64,000 nucleotides of DNA from contig OZ257157.1 of NCBI GenBank assembly GCA_965279405.1, positions 5,195,374 to 5,259,373 of the forward strand. The letters run 5' to 3'. Shown one piece after another: positions 30,473-39,340 of this stretch. The stretch is from CBDDIP01 sp965279405. Its GTDB lineage: Bacteria > Actinomycetota > Acidimicrobiia > Acidimicrobiales > Ilumatobacteraceae. Position 1 is the first letter of the stretch; each line of letters starts with the position of its first letter. The position numbers and the translations under genes were made by a program. Below the pieces are notes generated by a model. That model was not told the origin of the DNA, did no database searches, and worked only from the letters and a program-made list of their open reading frames with translations.

Positions 30473-31567
30473 ATGGATCCCGTCCGCACCGCCTTCGACA
30501 TCGGTCCGCTGGCAGGTCCGCGCACCGGCGTCGGCCATGCGGTGGCGGCGATGCACCACGAGCTCGCGAGCCGCGACGACGTGGAGTTGGTCGACTACCT
30601 GATCTCGTTCCGGGCCAAGGTCGCTGCGGGCACCGTGCGGCTGCCGATGCCCGCCGCGCTGGCCCATCGCTGCTGGGCGCGCGTCGACGTGCCCCGCGCC
30701 GACCGGTGGCTGCGCGCCGACGTCGTCCACGGCACGAACTACGTCGTGCCGCCGACGCACCTGCCATCGGTGGTCTCGGTCTACGACTGCTGGTTCCTGC
30801 GCCACCCCACTGCTGCGTCGCCAGCCGTGCGTCGCGCCGGCGAGGTGCTGCGCCGGGCGATCGCCCGTGGCGCGGTGGTGCACGCGTCGTCGCAGTCGAC
30901 GGCCGACGAGGTGCGCGACCTGTTCCCGCGGTCCACCGTCGAGGTGATCCACCTCGGTCCGCTGCCGGTCGCCGAGTCACCAGCCGCGCCGGTGATCGCC
31001 GATCTCGGCCGCCGGCGGATGGTGCTGGCGATCGGCACGCTCGAGCGCCGCAAGAACCTGCCGCGCCTGATCCGCGCCTTCGCCTCGATCGCTGCCGTGC
31101 ACGCCGACACGGTGCTCGTGCTGGCCGGTGGTGACGGCGACGACCGCCGATCGATCGATGCGGCCATCGACGCCGCCGGATCCACCGTTGCCGGCCGGGT
31201 GCTCCTCACCGGGCGCGTCGACGATCAGTCACGCGCCTGGCTGCTGCGCAACGCGGCCGTGCTCGCCTACCCGTCGCTCGACGAAGGGTTCGGCTTCCCG
31301 TTGCTCGACGCGATGCAGGTCGGGGTGCCGATGGTGGCCTCCAACGCCGGCTCGATCCCCGAGGTCGCCGGCGGCGCCGCGTTGATGTGCGCGCCCGACG
31401 ACGTCGACGGGCTTGCGGCCAACCTCGTCGTCGCGCTCACCGACGACGCCGTTCGCCGCGACCTGCTCGAGGCCGGCCGCGCACAGCTGGACGAGTTCTC
31501 GTGGGTCCGCTGCGCCGACCGGCTGGCCCACCTCTACCGACGGTTGGCCGAAGGGAACGAACGATGA
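30473..31567 (+). CDS. GT4-family glycosyltransferase
   Basis: A 364-aa GT-B enzyme. The N-terminal domain opens TAFDIGPLAGPRTGVGHAVAAM; the C-terminal donor-binding domain has LAIGTLERRKNLPRLIRAF, the E-x7-E-type motif PSLDEGFGFPLLDAM and GSIPEVAGGAAL. It probably transfers a nucleotide-sugar residue (GDP-mannose is likely given the neighbours). ATG 30473 is chosen with TAACCT 11 nt upstream; GTG 30434 is an in-frame alternative. Its stop overlaps the start of cofD (ATGA), an odd pairing of a glycosyltransferase with cofactor F420 synthesis. Confidence 0.85.
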   Translation: MDPVRTAFDIGPLAGPRTGVGHAVAAMHHELASRDDVELVDYLISFRAKVAAGTVRLPMPAALAHRCWARVDVPRADRWLRADVVHGTNYVVPPTHLPSVVSVYDCWFLRHPTAASPAVRRAGEVLRRAIARGAVVHASSQSTADEVRDLFPRSTVEVIHLGPLPVAESPAAPVIADLGRRRMVLAIGTLERRKNLPRLIRAFASIAAVHADTVLVLAGGDGDDRRSIDAAIDAAGSTVAGRVLLTGRVDDQSRAWLLRNAAVLAYPSLDEGFGFPLLDAMQVGVPMVASNAGSIPEVAGGAALMCAPDDVDGLAANLVVALTDDAVRRDLLEAGRAQLDEFSWVRCADRLAHLYRRLAEGNER

Positions 31568-32535
31568 TCGCCGTGCTGTGTGGAGGTGTCGGGGCAGCCA
31601 GGTTCCTGCGTGCGCTGGCGTTGGCGCACCCTGCCGCCGACACGATCGGCATCGTCAACACCGGTGACGACACCGTGCTCCACGGGCTGTCGATCTCGCC
31701 CGACATCGACACGATCACCTACACGCTCGCCGGGGCCATCGACACCGAGCGAGGGTGGGGGCTGCGTGACGAGTCGTGGCGGGCGATGGAGGCGCTGGCG
31801 CGCTTCGTCGACGTCCGCCCCGCCGGCTCCGCAGCTGCGCCGACGTGGTTCAACCTCGGCGACCAGGATCTGGCGACGCACTTCTACCGCACCGCCCGGC
31901 TGGCCGAGGGCGCCACGTTGACCGAGGTCACCGCCGAGATCGCCCGTGCCTTCGGGGTCCAGCAGCAGTTGGTGCCGATGAGCGACCACCGCGTGTCCAC
32001 CGTCGTGCGACTCCGCGACGACGATCGCGAGATCTCCTTCCAGGAGTACTTCGTGCAGCTGCGCCATGCGCCGGCAGTGTCCGCGGTGCGCTTCGACGGC
32101 GCCGAGGCGGCTCGGGTGTCACCGGCCGCGCTTGCGGCGCTGCGGGACGCCGAGGTGGTGGTGATCGCCCCGTCGAACCCGGTGGTCTCGATCGGTCCGC
32201 TGCGCGCGCTGGCGGGCATCAACGACGCGCTCGTCGCCCGCCGCGAGTCCGTCGTCGCCATCTCCCCCATCGTCGGTGGCGCGGCGTTGAAGGGCCCGGC
32301 CGATCACATGCTCACGGAGCTCGGGCACGAGGCGTCGGTCGTCGGCGTGGCGCGCATGTACGCGCCCGTCGCCGCCGCGTTGGTGATCGACCCGGTCGAC
32401 GCCCACCTCGCTCCCGCCGTCGAAGCCGAAGGCATGCGCGCCATCGTCCAACCCTCCGTGATGTCCACCCCGGAGATCAGCGAAGCGCTCGCTCGATCAG
32501 TCCTGACGGCCGGACGGGCGACCGAACCGCTGTGA
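31564..32535 (+). CDS. cofD: 2-phospho-L-lactate/phosphoenolpyruvyl transferase (F420 biosynthesis)
   Basis: CofD/FbiA joins the lactyl- or enolpyruvyl-phosphate guanylyl donor to FO, the step that makes F420-0 or its dehydro form. The 323-aa sequence opens IAVLCGGVGAARFLRAL and contains VNTGDDTVLHGLSISPDIDTI, GWGLRDESW, PMSDHRVSTVV, ISFQEYFVQ and IAPSNPVVSIGPL, all family blocks. The start is the ATG overlapping the preceding stop. FbiB (the glutamate ligase) is not next to it, unlike in Mycobacterium. Its presence implies that this organism makes F420. Confidence 0.95.
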   Translation: MIAVLCGGVGAARFLRALALAHPAADTIGIVNTGDDTVLHGLSISPDIDTITYTLAGAIDTERGWGLRDESWRAMEALARFVDVRPAGSAAAPTWFNLGDQDLATHFYRTARLAEGATLTEVTAEIARAFGVQQQLVPMSDHRVSTVVRLRDDDREISFQEYFVQLRHAPAVSAVRFDGAEAARVSPAALAALRDAEVVVIAPSNPVVSIGPLRALAGINDALVARRESVVAISPIVGGAALKGPADHMLTELGHEASVVGVARMYAPVAAALVIDPVDAHLAPAVEAEGMRAIVQPSVMSTPEISEALARSVLTAGRATEPL

Positions 32536-32539
32536 ACAG

Positions 32540-32971
32540 CTAGCGCGCGTTGATGTAGTCGAAGAGGGTCTGGTTCTCGCTCTCCAGGTGGCCGACGCGG
32601 GCCTTGACCACGTCGCCGATGGAGATGATCCCGGCGAGACCGTCGGCGCCGACCACCGGCACGTGGCGGATGCGCTTGGCGGTCATCAGCGCCATCAGCT
32701 GGTCGACCGAGTCCTCGGCTGCGCACGTGACGACGTCGGTGGTCATCGCCGATGCAACGCTGCGACCGAGCGCGCCGGCGCCGTGCGAGGCGACGGAGCG
32801 CACGACGTCGCGCTCGGAGATGATCCCGTCGATGCGCGACGAGTCACCGGAGACGACCAGCGCGCCGACACCGTGGTCGCGCAGCAGCGCGGCCGCGTCG
32901 GCGAGCGTCGCCTCCCGCTGCACGGTGGCGACCTGCGTGCCCTTGCTTGCCAGGATCGAACGAACGTCCAT
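32540..32971 (-). CDS. Two-CBS-domain protein
   Basis: A 143-aa protein consisting only of a CBS pair, with MDVRSILASKGTQVATV opening the first domain and VASAMTTDVVTCAAEDSV the second, plus VVGADGLAGIISIGDVV. Stand-alone CBS pairs bind adenosine nucleotides and act as sensors; the partner is unknown. ATG 32971 is chosen with a GAGGGGG Shine-Dalgarno 10 nt upstream; a TAGGTT box about 35 nt further up may be the promoter. It converges with cofD, with four bases between the stops. Confidence 0.9.
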   Translation of the reverse strand: MDVRSILASKGTQVATVQREATLADAAALLRDHGVGALVVSGDSSRIDGIISERDVVRSVASHGAGALGRSVASAMTTDVVTCAAEDSVDQLMALMTAKRIRHVPVVGADGLAGIISIGDVVKARVGHLESENQTLFDYINAR

Positions 32972-33022
32972 CAGCAACACCCCCTCGGTGCTTCGGCTGA
33001 TCGTCAACCTAGTTCCGGCCGG

Positions 33023-33919
33023 CTACCGCAGCGAGCGAAGTCCGACCGCGAGGTCGGTCCACGGCGCCCATGACAGGTGGATGCGTGCACGCGTCGGTGA
33101 CACCGACACGCGCGAGAGATCCGGCTCGCGGTACGGCGCGGGCACCAGCGGTGGCGCGTCGATGCCGGCGATGTGGCTCCACAGCTCGCGGATCGGTGTC
33201 TGCACCCCGGTGCCGATGTTGACGACGAGACCACCGCCGCGGGTGGCGGCGCGCACGAGCGCGTCCACGGCGTCGTCGACGAACAGGAAGTCGCGGGTCT
33301 GTCGACCGTCGCCGTGCAGGTTGGGCACGCGGTGCTCGCGGTGCGCGGCGTGGAACGCGGCGACGACGCCGGCGTCCGGTCGTTGGCGCGTGCCGTAGAC
33401 GGTCGTCACCGCCAGCGCGGTGAACTCGACGGCGTGATCGGCGCGATGGGTGGCGAGCAGGTCGGCAACCGTGCGGGCGAGCACGCCGGCCAGGCCGATC
33501 GGCGCCCAGGCACGACCCTCTTTCACGGGCAGCTCCCGCGCCGGCACCTCGCCGTACAGCCAACCCGCCGGCAGGGTGGTGACCACCTTCGCCCCCACGG
33601 CCCGAGCCGCCTCCAGCACGGCGACCGTGGAGTGCACCGCGGCGCCGGCGGCAACGGCGCCGGAACGACCGGGCGGCAGCCAGCCGAGGTGGAAGATCAC
33701 CTCCGGCCGGCGGATGGCGACCAGTGCGCCGAACTCGGCGGCGGTGGCCGAGAGGGTGTGGATCTTCAGCTCACCGCCGGAGGTGCGCGCGTCGGACAGG
33801 TTGGCCAGGTTGCCGGAGCTGAGGTCGTCGACGACGTCGACCGCGTGGCCCTCGGCGAGGAGGCGTTCGGTGAGGTGCGAGCCGAGGAACCCGGCCCCGC
33901 CCACCACCATCACGTTCAC
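33023..33919 (-). CDS. Epimerase/dehydratase-fold protein lacking catalytic residues
   Basis: A 298-aa extended SDR (NAD-dependent epimerase fold). The NAD-binding loop is intact (VVGGAGFLGSHLTERLL at 5-21) and DGRQTRDFLFVDDAV near 218-232 is typical. The catalytic YxxxK is missing: the aligned segment reads APIGLAG, giving Ile141 and Gly145 in place of Tyr and Lys, and the Ser/Thr before it is replaced by Pro/Ala (TTLPAGWLYG). It can probably bind nucleotide and NAD but not perform the usual hydride chemistry. Its ATG overlaps the stop of the manC-like gene (33916-33919). Confidence 0.82.
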   Translation of the reverse strand: MNVMVVGGAGFLGSHLTERLLAEGHAVDVVDDLSSGNLANLSDARTSGGELKIHTLSATAAEFGALVAIRRPEVIFHLGWLPPGRSGAVAAGAAVHSTVAVLEAARAVGAKVVTTLPAGWLYGEVPARELPVKEGRAWAPIGLAGVLARTVADLLATHRADHAVEFTALAVTTVYGTRQRPDAGVVAAFHAAHREHRVPNLHGDGRQTRDFLFVDDAVDALVRAATRGGGLVVNIGTGVQTPIRELWSHIAGIDAPPLVPAPYREPDLSRVSVSPTRARIHLSWAPWTDLAVGLRSLR

Positions 33920-34920
33920 GTGGCGTCGGGATCGGGGCGCCGCTCACCGTGGACGTGCTCGCCCGCGGCCACGGAGCCCTGCGCGCCCAGCACGCAGTCG
34001 CGCACCTCGGCACCGTCGCCCACCCGACCCATGACCACCGAGTCTGTCACCACGGCACCGCGGCCGATGACGGCACCGGCGAGCAGCACGGACCGCTCGA
34101 TCACGGCCTCGTCGTGCACCTCGGCGCCGGCCGCAACGACCGATTCGACGATGCGCACATCGGCACCGAGCACGGCTCCACCGTCGACGCCCTCGCAGCG
34201 TTCGCGCACCCGGCGGCCGGCGACGAGATCGATGTTGGCGCGCAGGTACAGGTCCGGTCGGCCGGTGTCGATCCAGTAGTCGTCGGTGGCCATCGCGAAC
34301 ACGCCGCGATCGGGCACCATCGCCGGGAACGTGACCCGTTCGATCGAGGTCTTCACGCCCACCGGGATGCGCGCCAGCACCGACGGTTCGAGCACGTACG
34401 TGCCGGCGTTGGCCAGGTTCGACGGTTCGGTTCCGGGCGCTGGCTTCTCGACGAAGCGCTCCACCCGGCGGGCGTCGTCGAGAGCGACGACACCGAAGGC
34501 CGACGGGTCGTCGACGCCGATCACGTGCAGCGTTGCCTCGGCGCCGGCCGCCCGGTGGAAGGCGATCAGCGCGCCGACGTCGAGGTCGGTGAGCACGTCG
34601 CCGTTGGCGACCACGAACGTGTCGTCGATGCCGCTGGCGTCGGCGGCGAAGCGGATCGCGCCGGCGGTGTCGAGCGGCTCGGGCTCGACGGCGTATCGCA
34701 GCGCCACGCCGTCGCAGTGACCGTCGGGGAAGGCCTCGACGAACGGCTCCGGCTTGAAGCCCAGCGCCAGGGTGACCTCGGTGATGCCGCCACGGCCGAG
34801 GTTGCCGATCAACCGTTGGATGATCGGCAGGTGGCCCACGGGCAGCATCGGCTTGGGGACGGTGTACGTCAGCGGTCGCAGCCGGGTGCCGAAGCCACCC
34901 ACGAGCACGACGGCGCGCAT
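33916..34920 (-). CDS. Mannose-1-phosphate guanylyltransferase-like nucleotidyltransferase
   Basis: A 334-aa sugar-nucleotide pyrophosphorylase. The signature VLVGGFGTRLRPLTYTVPKP (residues 5-24) and the metal site NGDVLTDLD are clear, FVEKP binds the sugar phosphate, and the C-terminal 80 residues form a left-handed beta-helix (hexapeptide-like GAVLGADVRIVESVV). In mycobacteria the equivalent gene near fbiA makes GDP-mannose, so this is probably ManC/ManB-type; a glucose-1-phosphate activity cannot be excluded. Its ATG shares a base with the upstream stop (TGATG at 34918-34922). Confidence 0.88.
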   Translation of the reverse strand: MRAVVLVGGFGTRLRPLTYTVPKPMLPVGHLPIIQRLIGNLGRGGITEVTLALGFKPEPFVEAFPDGHCDGVALRYAVEPEPLDTAGAIRFAADASGIDDTFVVANGDVLTDLDVGALIAFHRAAGAEATLHVIGVDDPSAFGVVALDDARRVERFVEKPAPGTEPSNLANAGTYVLEPSVLARIPVGVKTSIERVTFPAMVPDRGVFAMATDDYWIDTGRPDLYLRANIDLVAGRRVRERCEGVDGGAVLGADVRIVESVVAAGAEVHDEAVIERSVLLAGAVIGRGAVVTDSVVMGRVGDGAEVRDCVLGAQGSVAAGEHVHGERRPDPDAT

Positions 34921-35804
34921 CAGCCCGACGTGGGGGTGGTACCGGTGGGTGCGGCGCTGGTCGTCGTGACCGCGGGCGTCGTGCCCGTGCCGGGCGTCGA
35001 GTCGTCCGTGGTGCCCGGCGTCGTGGCCGCGACCGTGGTGGTCGCTCCGGAGATCGTCGTGGTGGGCACGTTGCCGCCGTCGGCGGCACCCAGCGACGGC
35101 AGCTCGGCGGCCCAGTCGGGCTGCGAGATCGTCGCGTCCTTGCGAACGAGGGCGATCTCGAAGACCATGCCGTCGTTGCGGATCCGGATCCCGTCGAACT
35201 GGGTGACGTAGTCCTGGAAGGCGCCGGTGTCGGAGAAGTTCTTCCACACCCGGACCTTGAGGACCATGTCGTCCTTGCCGGCGCAGGCGGCGTACTCGCT
35301 GGTGGCGAGATCGATGGCCTTGCCGTTCTGCTTCACGACGAGCTTGCCGTCCTTGATGCTGAACTCCTCGCCGCCCTGGTCGGCCGGCAGCTTCATCGCC
35401 GAGTCGGTGAGGTCGACGTCGTACATGTCGAGGAAGACGCCCAGCTTGGCCCGGTTGCCGGTGCTCTTGCTGCTGTACGGGTGGTAGTGGATGACCCCGT
35501 CACCGTGGCTGTGCACACCGATCAGGTTGAAGGCGTCGGTGTCTTCCTTGGTGCCGGTGAGCTTGGGCAGCGTGACGTCGCAGACCTTCATGCCGTATGC
35601 GGCGTGCCAGTGCTCGCCGACCTTCGGCGAACCGGCGCCGTCGCTCGGGCGACTCTGGCGGGCGTAGACGATGAGGGCCAGCAGCAGCACGACGAGCACG
35701 AGCACGACAGCGGGGAACACGGTGCCGCCTTGGAAGCGCACCTTCTTGCCCTTGCCGCGCGAGGCGAGCTTGGCGACCTTCTTGGCGGATGATGACGTGG
35801 CCAC
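34920..35804 (-). CDS. Histidine-rich single-pass membrane protein
   Basis: A 294-aa protein I cannot assign to a named family. A Lys/Arg-rich N-terminus precedes one transmembrane helix (about 29-47, VFPAVVLVLVVLLLALIVYA). Outside it are HWHAAYGMKVCD near 62-73 and GVHSHGDGVIHYHPY near 96-110, a dense histidine cluster suggesting metal binding, plus a second cysteine in YAACAGKD. The last 60 residues are a Thr/Pro-rich, low-complexity tail. GTG 35804 has TAGCCT 9 nt upstream. Translation is coupled to the manC-like gene by TGATG, implying a shared role that I cannot specify. Confidence 0.75.
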   Translation of the reverse strand: MATSSSAKKVAKLASRGKGKKVRFQGGTVFPAVVLVLVVLLLALIVYARQSRPSDGAGSPKVGEHWHAAYGMKVCDVTLPKLTGTKEDTDAFNLIGVHSHGDGVIHYHPYSSKSTGNRAKLGVFLDMYDVDLTDSAMKLPADQGGEEFSIKDGKLVVKQNGKAIDLATSEYAACAGKDDMVLKVRVWKNFSDTGAFQDYVTQFDGIRIRNDGMVFEIALVRKDATISQPDWAAELPSLGAADGGNVPTTTISGATTTVAATTPGTTDDSTPGTGTTPAVTTTSAAPTGTTPTSG

Positions 35805-35846
35805 GAGGGAGCGAGGCTACAGGTCCGGCTGCCGAAAAGCTGGTCG

Positions 35847-37082
35847 TCAGCGGCGACCGCGACCCGTCGACCGCAGCTCCTCGATCAGTGCTTCATAGGC
35901 CCTGGCCACGGCCGACGGCGACGCAGCACCCTCCACCCACGTGCGTCCGGACAGGCCCATCCGCCTGGTTCGATCTGGGTGGGCCAGCAGATCGCCGAGC
36001 GCCGCGGAGAACGCTGCGGGGTCGTCCGGCGCCACGGCGACGCCGCCGCCGGAGGCCTCGAGGATGCGCGGCACCTCGGTGCCGGGGTCGATGGCGGCCA
36101 GGACGGGACGGCCGGCGGCGAGGATCGAGTACGTCTTCGACGGCACGCTCACCCGTCCCAGCCCGGCCTTGAGCGGCACGAGGTGGATGTCGCCGGTGGC
36201 CAGCACCTCGGGCAGTCGCTCCTTCGGTTGGTACCCGGTGAAGCGGACGTTGGCCAGCCCGGCGGCGCGCTCCTGCAGGGTCGTGCGGGCAGCACCGTCA
36301 CCGTTGACGACGAAGGTGGCCTGCGGGTGCTGACGGGCGGTGTCGACCACCATCTCCAGCGACTGTGAGAAGCCGACGTTGCCGGCGTAGAGCACGACGG
36401 GCTCGTCGCCGATGCCGAGCTCACGTCGCAGCGGCGTGTCGCGGTGGAACGGGCGGATGAACGTCGTGTCGACGAAGTTGGGGATGACGCGAACGCGGTC
36501 GCGGTGCCCCGGCTTGACCTTGGCGACGACGTTGTCGCGCAAGTCGTCGCTGAGCACCGTGACCGCCGCGGCGCGGTGGTAGCTGACCCGCTCCAGCCAC
36601 GAGGCGACGGCGATGATCCGCTTGTTGGTGATCGCTCCCGTCTGCACGGCGGCGTCGGGGAAGACGTCCTGGATGTTGAACACCAGCGGCCCGCGCCGCA
36701 CGAGGTGCGTCGTCCACCCCGTGAGGCCCATGGTCAACGGCGGCGACATGGCGATGACCGCATCGACTCGACCGCCGCGCCACGAGGTGAGCCCGGCGAG
36801 CGCGCTGAACCCGGCGAAGCCGACCGCGCGTCGCACCAGGTTGCGCTTGTCGTCGCCGGGGAACGGGTGGACTCGCGTGATCGATCCCCACGGCGTGCGC
36901 TCTCGGCGGACGAGCTTGCCCGTCCACCCCGGCTCGACGGCGTGCTCGCGGTACCACGGCAGGGCCGTGACGACGTGGAGCTCGTGGCCGAGCGCAGCGA
37001 GCTCGGTGACGATGCGGGTGATCACCTCGCCGGTGGGCGCCGTGTCGGGGGCGAAGTGCGGGCACAGGACGGCGATCTTCAT
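35847..37082 (-). CDS. GT4-family glycosyltransferase (WbuB-like)
   Basis: A 411-aa GT-B glycosyltransferase of the kind found in capsule and O-antigen clusters. The N-terminus is MKIAVLCPHFAPDTAPTGEV; the acceptor domain has FNIQDVFPDAAVQTG, and the donor domain has LYAGNVGFSQSLEMVVD, FTGYQPKERLPEVLA and PSKTYSILAAGRPVLAA. Its ATG overlaps the stop of the next GT4 gene (37079-37082), so the two are coupled. It ends 42 nt before the start of the histidine-rich protein gene, so the block may continue into the manC-like gene. Confidence 0.88.
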   Translation of the reverse strand: MKIAVLCPHFAPDTAPTGEVITRIVTELAALGHELHVVTALPWYREHAVEPGWTGKLVRRERTPWGSITRVHPFPGDDKRNLVRRAVGFAGFSALAGLTSWRGGRVDAVIAMSPPLTMGLTGWTTHLVRRGPLVFNIQDVFPDAAVQTGAITNKRIIAVASWLERVSYHRAAAVTVLSDDLRDNVVAKVKPGHRDRVRVIPNFVDTTFIRPFHRDTPLRRELGIGDEPVVLYAGNVGFSQSLEMVVDTARQHPQATFVVNGDGAARTTLQERAAGLANVRFTGYQPKERLPEVLATGDIHLVPLKAGLGRVSVPSKTYSILAAGRPVLAAIDPGTEVPRILEASGGGVAVAPDDPAAFSAALGDLLAHPDRTRRMGLSGRTWVEGAASPSAVARAYEALIEELRSTGRGRR

Positions 37083-38236
37083 CGTGCGGCTCCGTGGTGC
37101 CGTGCCGCGTCGTGCACTGCGTCGTCGTCGATCGCGGCGTCGTAGACGCGGGCCAGCGCCGCACCGGACACCGCGCTCGTGAAGTGGGTGGCGCGAACGT
37201 GCCCGGCGGCGATCAGGCGCTCGCGCTCGGCAAGCACGCGGCCGGGCACGTCGGCCCACGCATCGAGGTCGAGCGGGAGCACGATCGCCGCGTCAGCGGC
37301 GACCTCCGGTAGGCACGACGTGTCGGCGCAGACGACGGGCGACCCGAGCGTCATCGCCTCGATCACGGGCGCGCCGAACCCCTCGTACTCGCTGGGGAAG
37401 ACCATCGCAGCCGCAGCGACGAGCAGCCCGTTGCGGTCGGCGGACGAGACGCGGCCGAGCCGGCGCACCCGCGGATCCGCGCACGCGGCGACGTCGGCTT
37501 CGGCGGCACCTTCGCCGCCGATGAGCACGAGTCGCAGGTCCGGATCGATCCATCGGGTGCGCATCAGCTCGAGCAGGAAGCGGTGGTTCTTGTGCGGATG
37601 AGTGATCGCCGGGTAGACGAGCAGTGGTCCCTTGCCGAGAGCGAACCGCTGGCGCAGCTCATGGGCTGCCGTGATGCCGTCGCGACCGACGAGCGTCGGT
37701 TCGATGCCGTGCGGCACGACGTGCACGCGCTCCGTGGCGACGCCGAACGCATCGATGACCGTGCCGCGCACGAACTCGGTGGGCACCGCGATCGCTGCGG
37801 CGCGACGCGCCGACCGTGGCAGCACCGCGCCGAAGAACGCTCGCTTGGCGCGAGAGAAGTTGTTCGGGAGATCGCGGTACTGGAGGTCGTGGATCGTCAG
37901 CACGTAGGGCCGGCGCGCTCGCCACGGTGCAGTGCCGCCGCCGTGGTGGATCAGCGCACTCGTCGCAGTGCGCCGCCGCAACCAGGTCGACTCGGCGACG
38001 ACCCGACGCGGCCGGCTCGCACCATCGATCGGTGCGGTGATCACGGTGCACTGCGCGACGAGGTCGGGGTGGGCGTCGGCGAACCCGGGCAGCACGTGCA
38101 GCTCGATCTGCCAGTGCGGCGCCACCTCGCGCAGTCCGAGCAACTGGCGCACGAGGTACTCCTCGGACCCACCGACCTGGCCGGGTACGCACCACAGCAG
38201 GTTCACGGCGACGCGGCCGTCGCGGTCGCGCGGCAT
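37079..38236 (-). CDS. GT4-family glycosyltransferase
   Basis: A 385-aa GT-B enzyme. The N-terminal domain includes VNLLWCVPGQVGGSEEYLVR and TIHDLQYRDLPNNFSRAKR; the C-terminal domain includes HVVPHGIEP, AITHPHKNHRFLLELM, PSEYEGFGAPVIEAM (E-x7-E type) and CLPEVAADAAI. It resembles mannosyl- and rhamnosyltransferases of surface polysaccharide clusters. It lies 3 nt downstream of one GT4 gene and overlaps the start of the next. Confidence 0.88.
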   Translation of the reverse strand: MPRDRDGRVAVNLLWCVPGQVGGSEEYLVRQLLGLREVAPHWQIELHVLPGFADAHPDLVAQCTVITAPIDGASRPRRVVAESTWLRRRTATSALIHHGGGTAPWRARRPYVLTIHDLQYRDLPNNFSRAKRAFFGAVLPRSARRAAAIAVPTEFVRGTVIDAFGVATERVHVVPHGIEPTLVGRDGITAAHELRQRFALGKGPLLVYPAITHPHKNHRFLLELMRTRWIDPDLRLVLIGGEGAAEADVAACADPRVRRLGRVSSADRNGLLVAAAAMVFPSEYEGFGAPVIEAMTLGSPVVCADTSCLPEVAADAAIVLPLDLDAWADVPGRVLAERERLIAAGHVRATHFTSAVSGAALARVYDAAIDDDAVHDAARHHGAAR

Positions 38237-38239
38237 CGT

Positions 38240-39313
38240 TCAGCCGGCGATCTCGCGGTACGCGGCAGCCGTCAGCGCGGCGGCGTTCGCCCAGCTGCGG
38301 CGCTTGGCGCGAGCCAAGCCCTTGGCGGACAGCTCGCTGCGGCGACCGAGCGCGTCGGTGATCCCGCGGGCGATGTCCGCCGGGTCCATCGGGTCGACGA
38401 GCACGGCAGCGCCGCCGGCCGTCTCCTCGGTGGCCGTGCCCCGACTGGTGACGACGGGTACGCCTTGCGCCATCGCCTCGAGCACCGGCAGCCCGTAGCC
38501 CTCGCGTTCGCTCGGGTAGCAGAACGTGTCGGCACCGGCGTAGAGCGGGGTGAGATCTTCGCTCGGCACGAAGCCGAGGAACGTCGCCTCGCCCAGGTCT
38601 TCGGTCTCGCCCCACCCGTCGGCGCCGACGACGACGAGCGGGAGCGGGTCGTCGAGCATGGCGATCGCCAACGCCAGGTTGCCGAGGTTCTTGCGCGGCT
38701 CGACGGTGCCGACGAACAGCAGGTAGTGCTCCGGCAGTCGGTACAGCGATCGGACGCGGGCGACCTCGTCGGCGGCGGCCCGCTCGGTCTCCACGCCCCA
38801 CGGCACCAGCCGCAACCGATCGGCGCCGATGCCGGCAGCTTCGCAGTCGTCGAGCGTTGCCTGACTCGGGCAGAGCACGAGCTCGGCCTTGCGCTTGACC
38901 AGCTCGAGGCTGCGGTGGAAGACGCGCACGCCGCGGCGGGTGAAGTGATCCGGCTCGTGGAGGAAGGCGAGGTCGTGCACGGTGACGACGAGCTTGCCGT
39001 TGCTCGGCGCGGGGATGATCGACGTGCTGTGGGTGATGTCCACCCGGCCCGTGGCGCGCTCGACCTTCGGACGCCCGAGGCGCAGCCACGCGTCGTACAG
39101 GAAGGGGCCGGACAGCGGGAGGTGGGCGACGGGGATCGGCGGGATCCACGGATCGTCCGGGAGGTGGTGGTGACGGCCGGCCACGCCGACGAGGCGCACA
39201 TCGCTGTGGAAGCCCATCGCCTCGGCCACACGCAGTGCGCTCACCGCCGTGCCGCCGGGCACGCGGTGCCAGCACTGCTCCAACGTGTAGGCCACCCGCA
39301 CGCCCTCCATCAT
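38240..39313 (-). CDS. GT4-family glycosyltransferase
   Basis: A 357-aa GT-B enzyme, first gene of the minus-strand glycosyltransferase operon. Recognisable parts are TVHDLAFLHEPDHFTRRG in the acceptor domain, and FVGTVEPRKNLGNLALAIA, PSEREGYGLPVLEAMAQG and TEETAGGAAVLVDP in the donor domain. The start is the first of two adjacent ATG codons (39313 or 39310); the frame is open far upstream but only as antisense of fcl. The divergent fcl gene starts 27 bp away, so the two units share a short control region. Confidence 0.85.
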   Translation of the reverse strand: MMEGVRVAYTLEQCWHRVPGGTAVSALRVAEAMGFHSDVRLVGVAGRHHHLPDDPWIPPIPVAHLPLSGPFLYDAWLRLGRPKVERATGRVDITHSTSIIPAPSNGKLVVTVHDLAFLHEPDHFTRRGVRVFHRSLELVKRKAELVLCPSQATLDDCEAAGIGADRLRLVPWGVETERAAADEVARVRSLYRLPEHYLLFVGTVEPRKNLGNLALAIAMLDDPLPLVVVGADGWGETEDLGEATFLGFVPSEDLTPLYAGADTFCYPSEREGYGLPVLEAMAQGVPVVTSRGTATEETAGGAAVLVDPMDPADIARGITDALGRRSELSAKGLARAKRRSWANAAALTAAAYREIAG

Positions 39314-39340
39314 GGCCGGGCGAGTCGTAGCATCGTGGTC

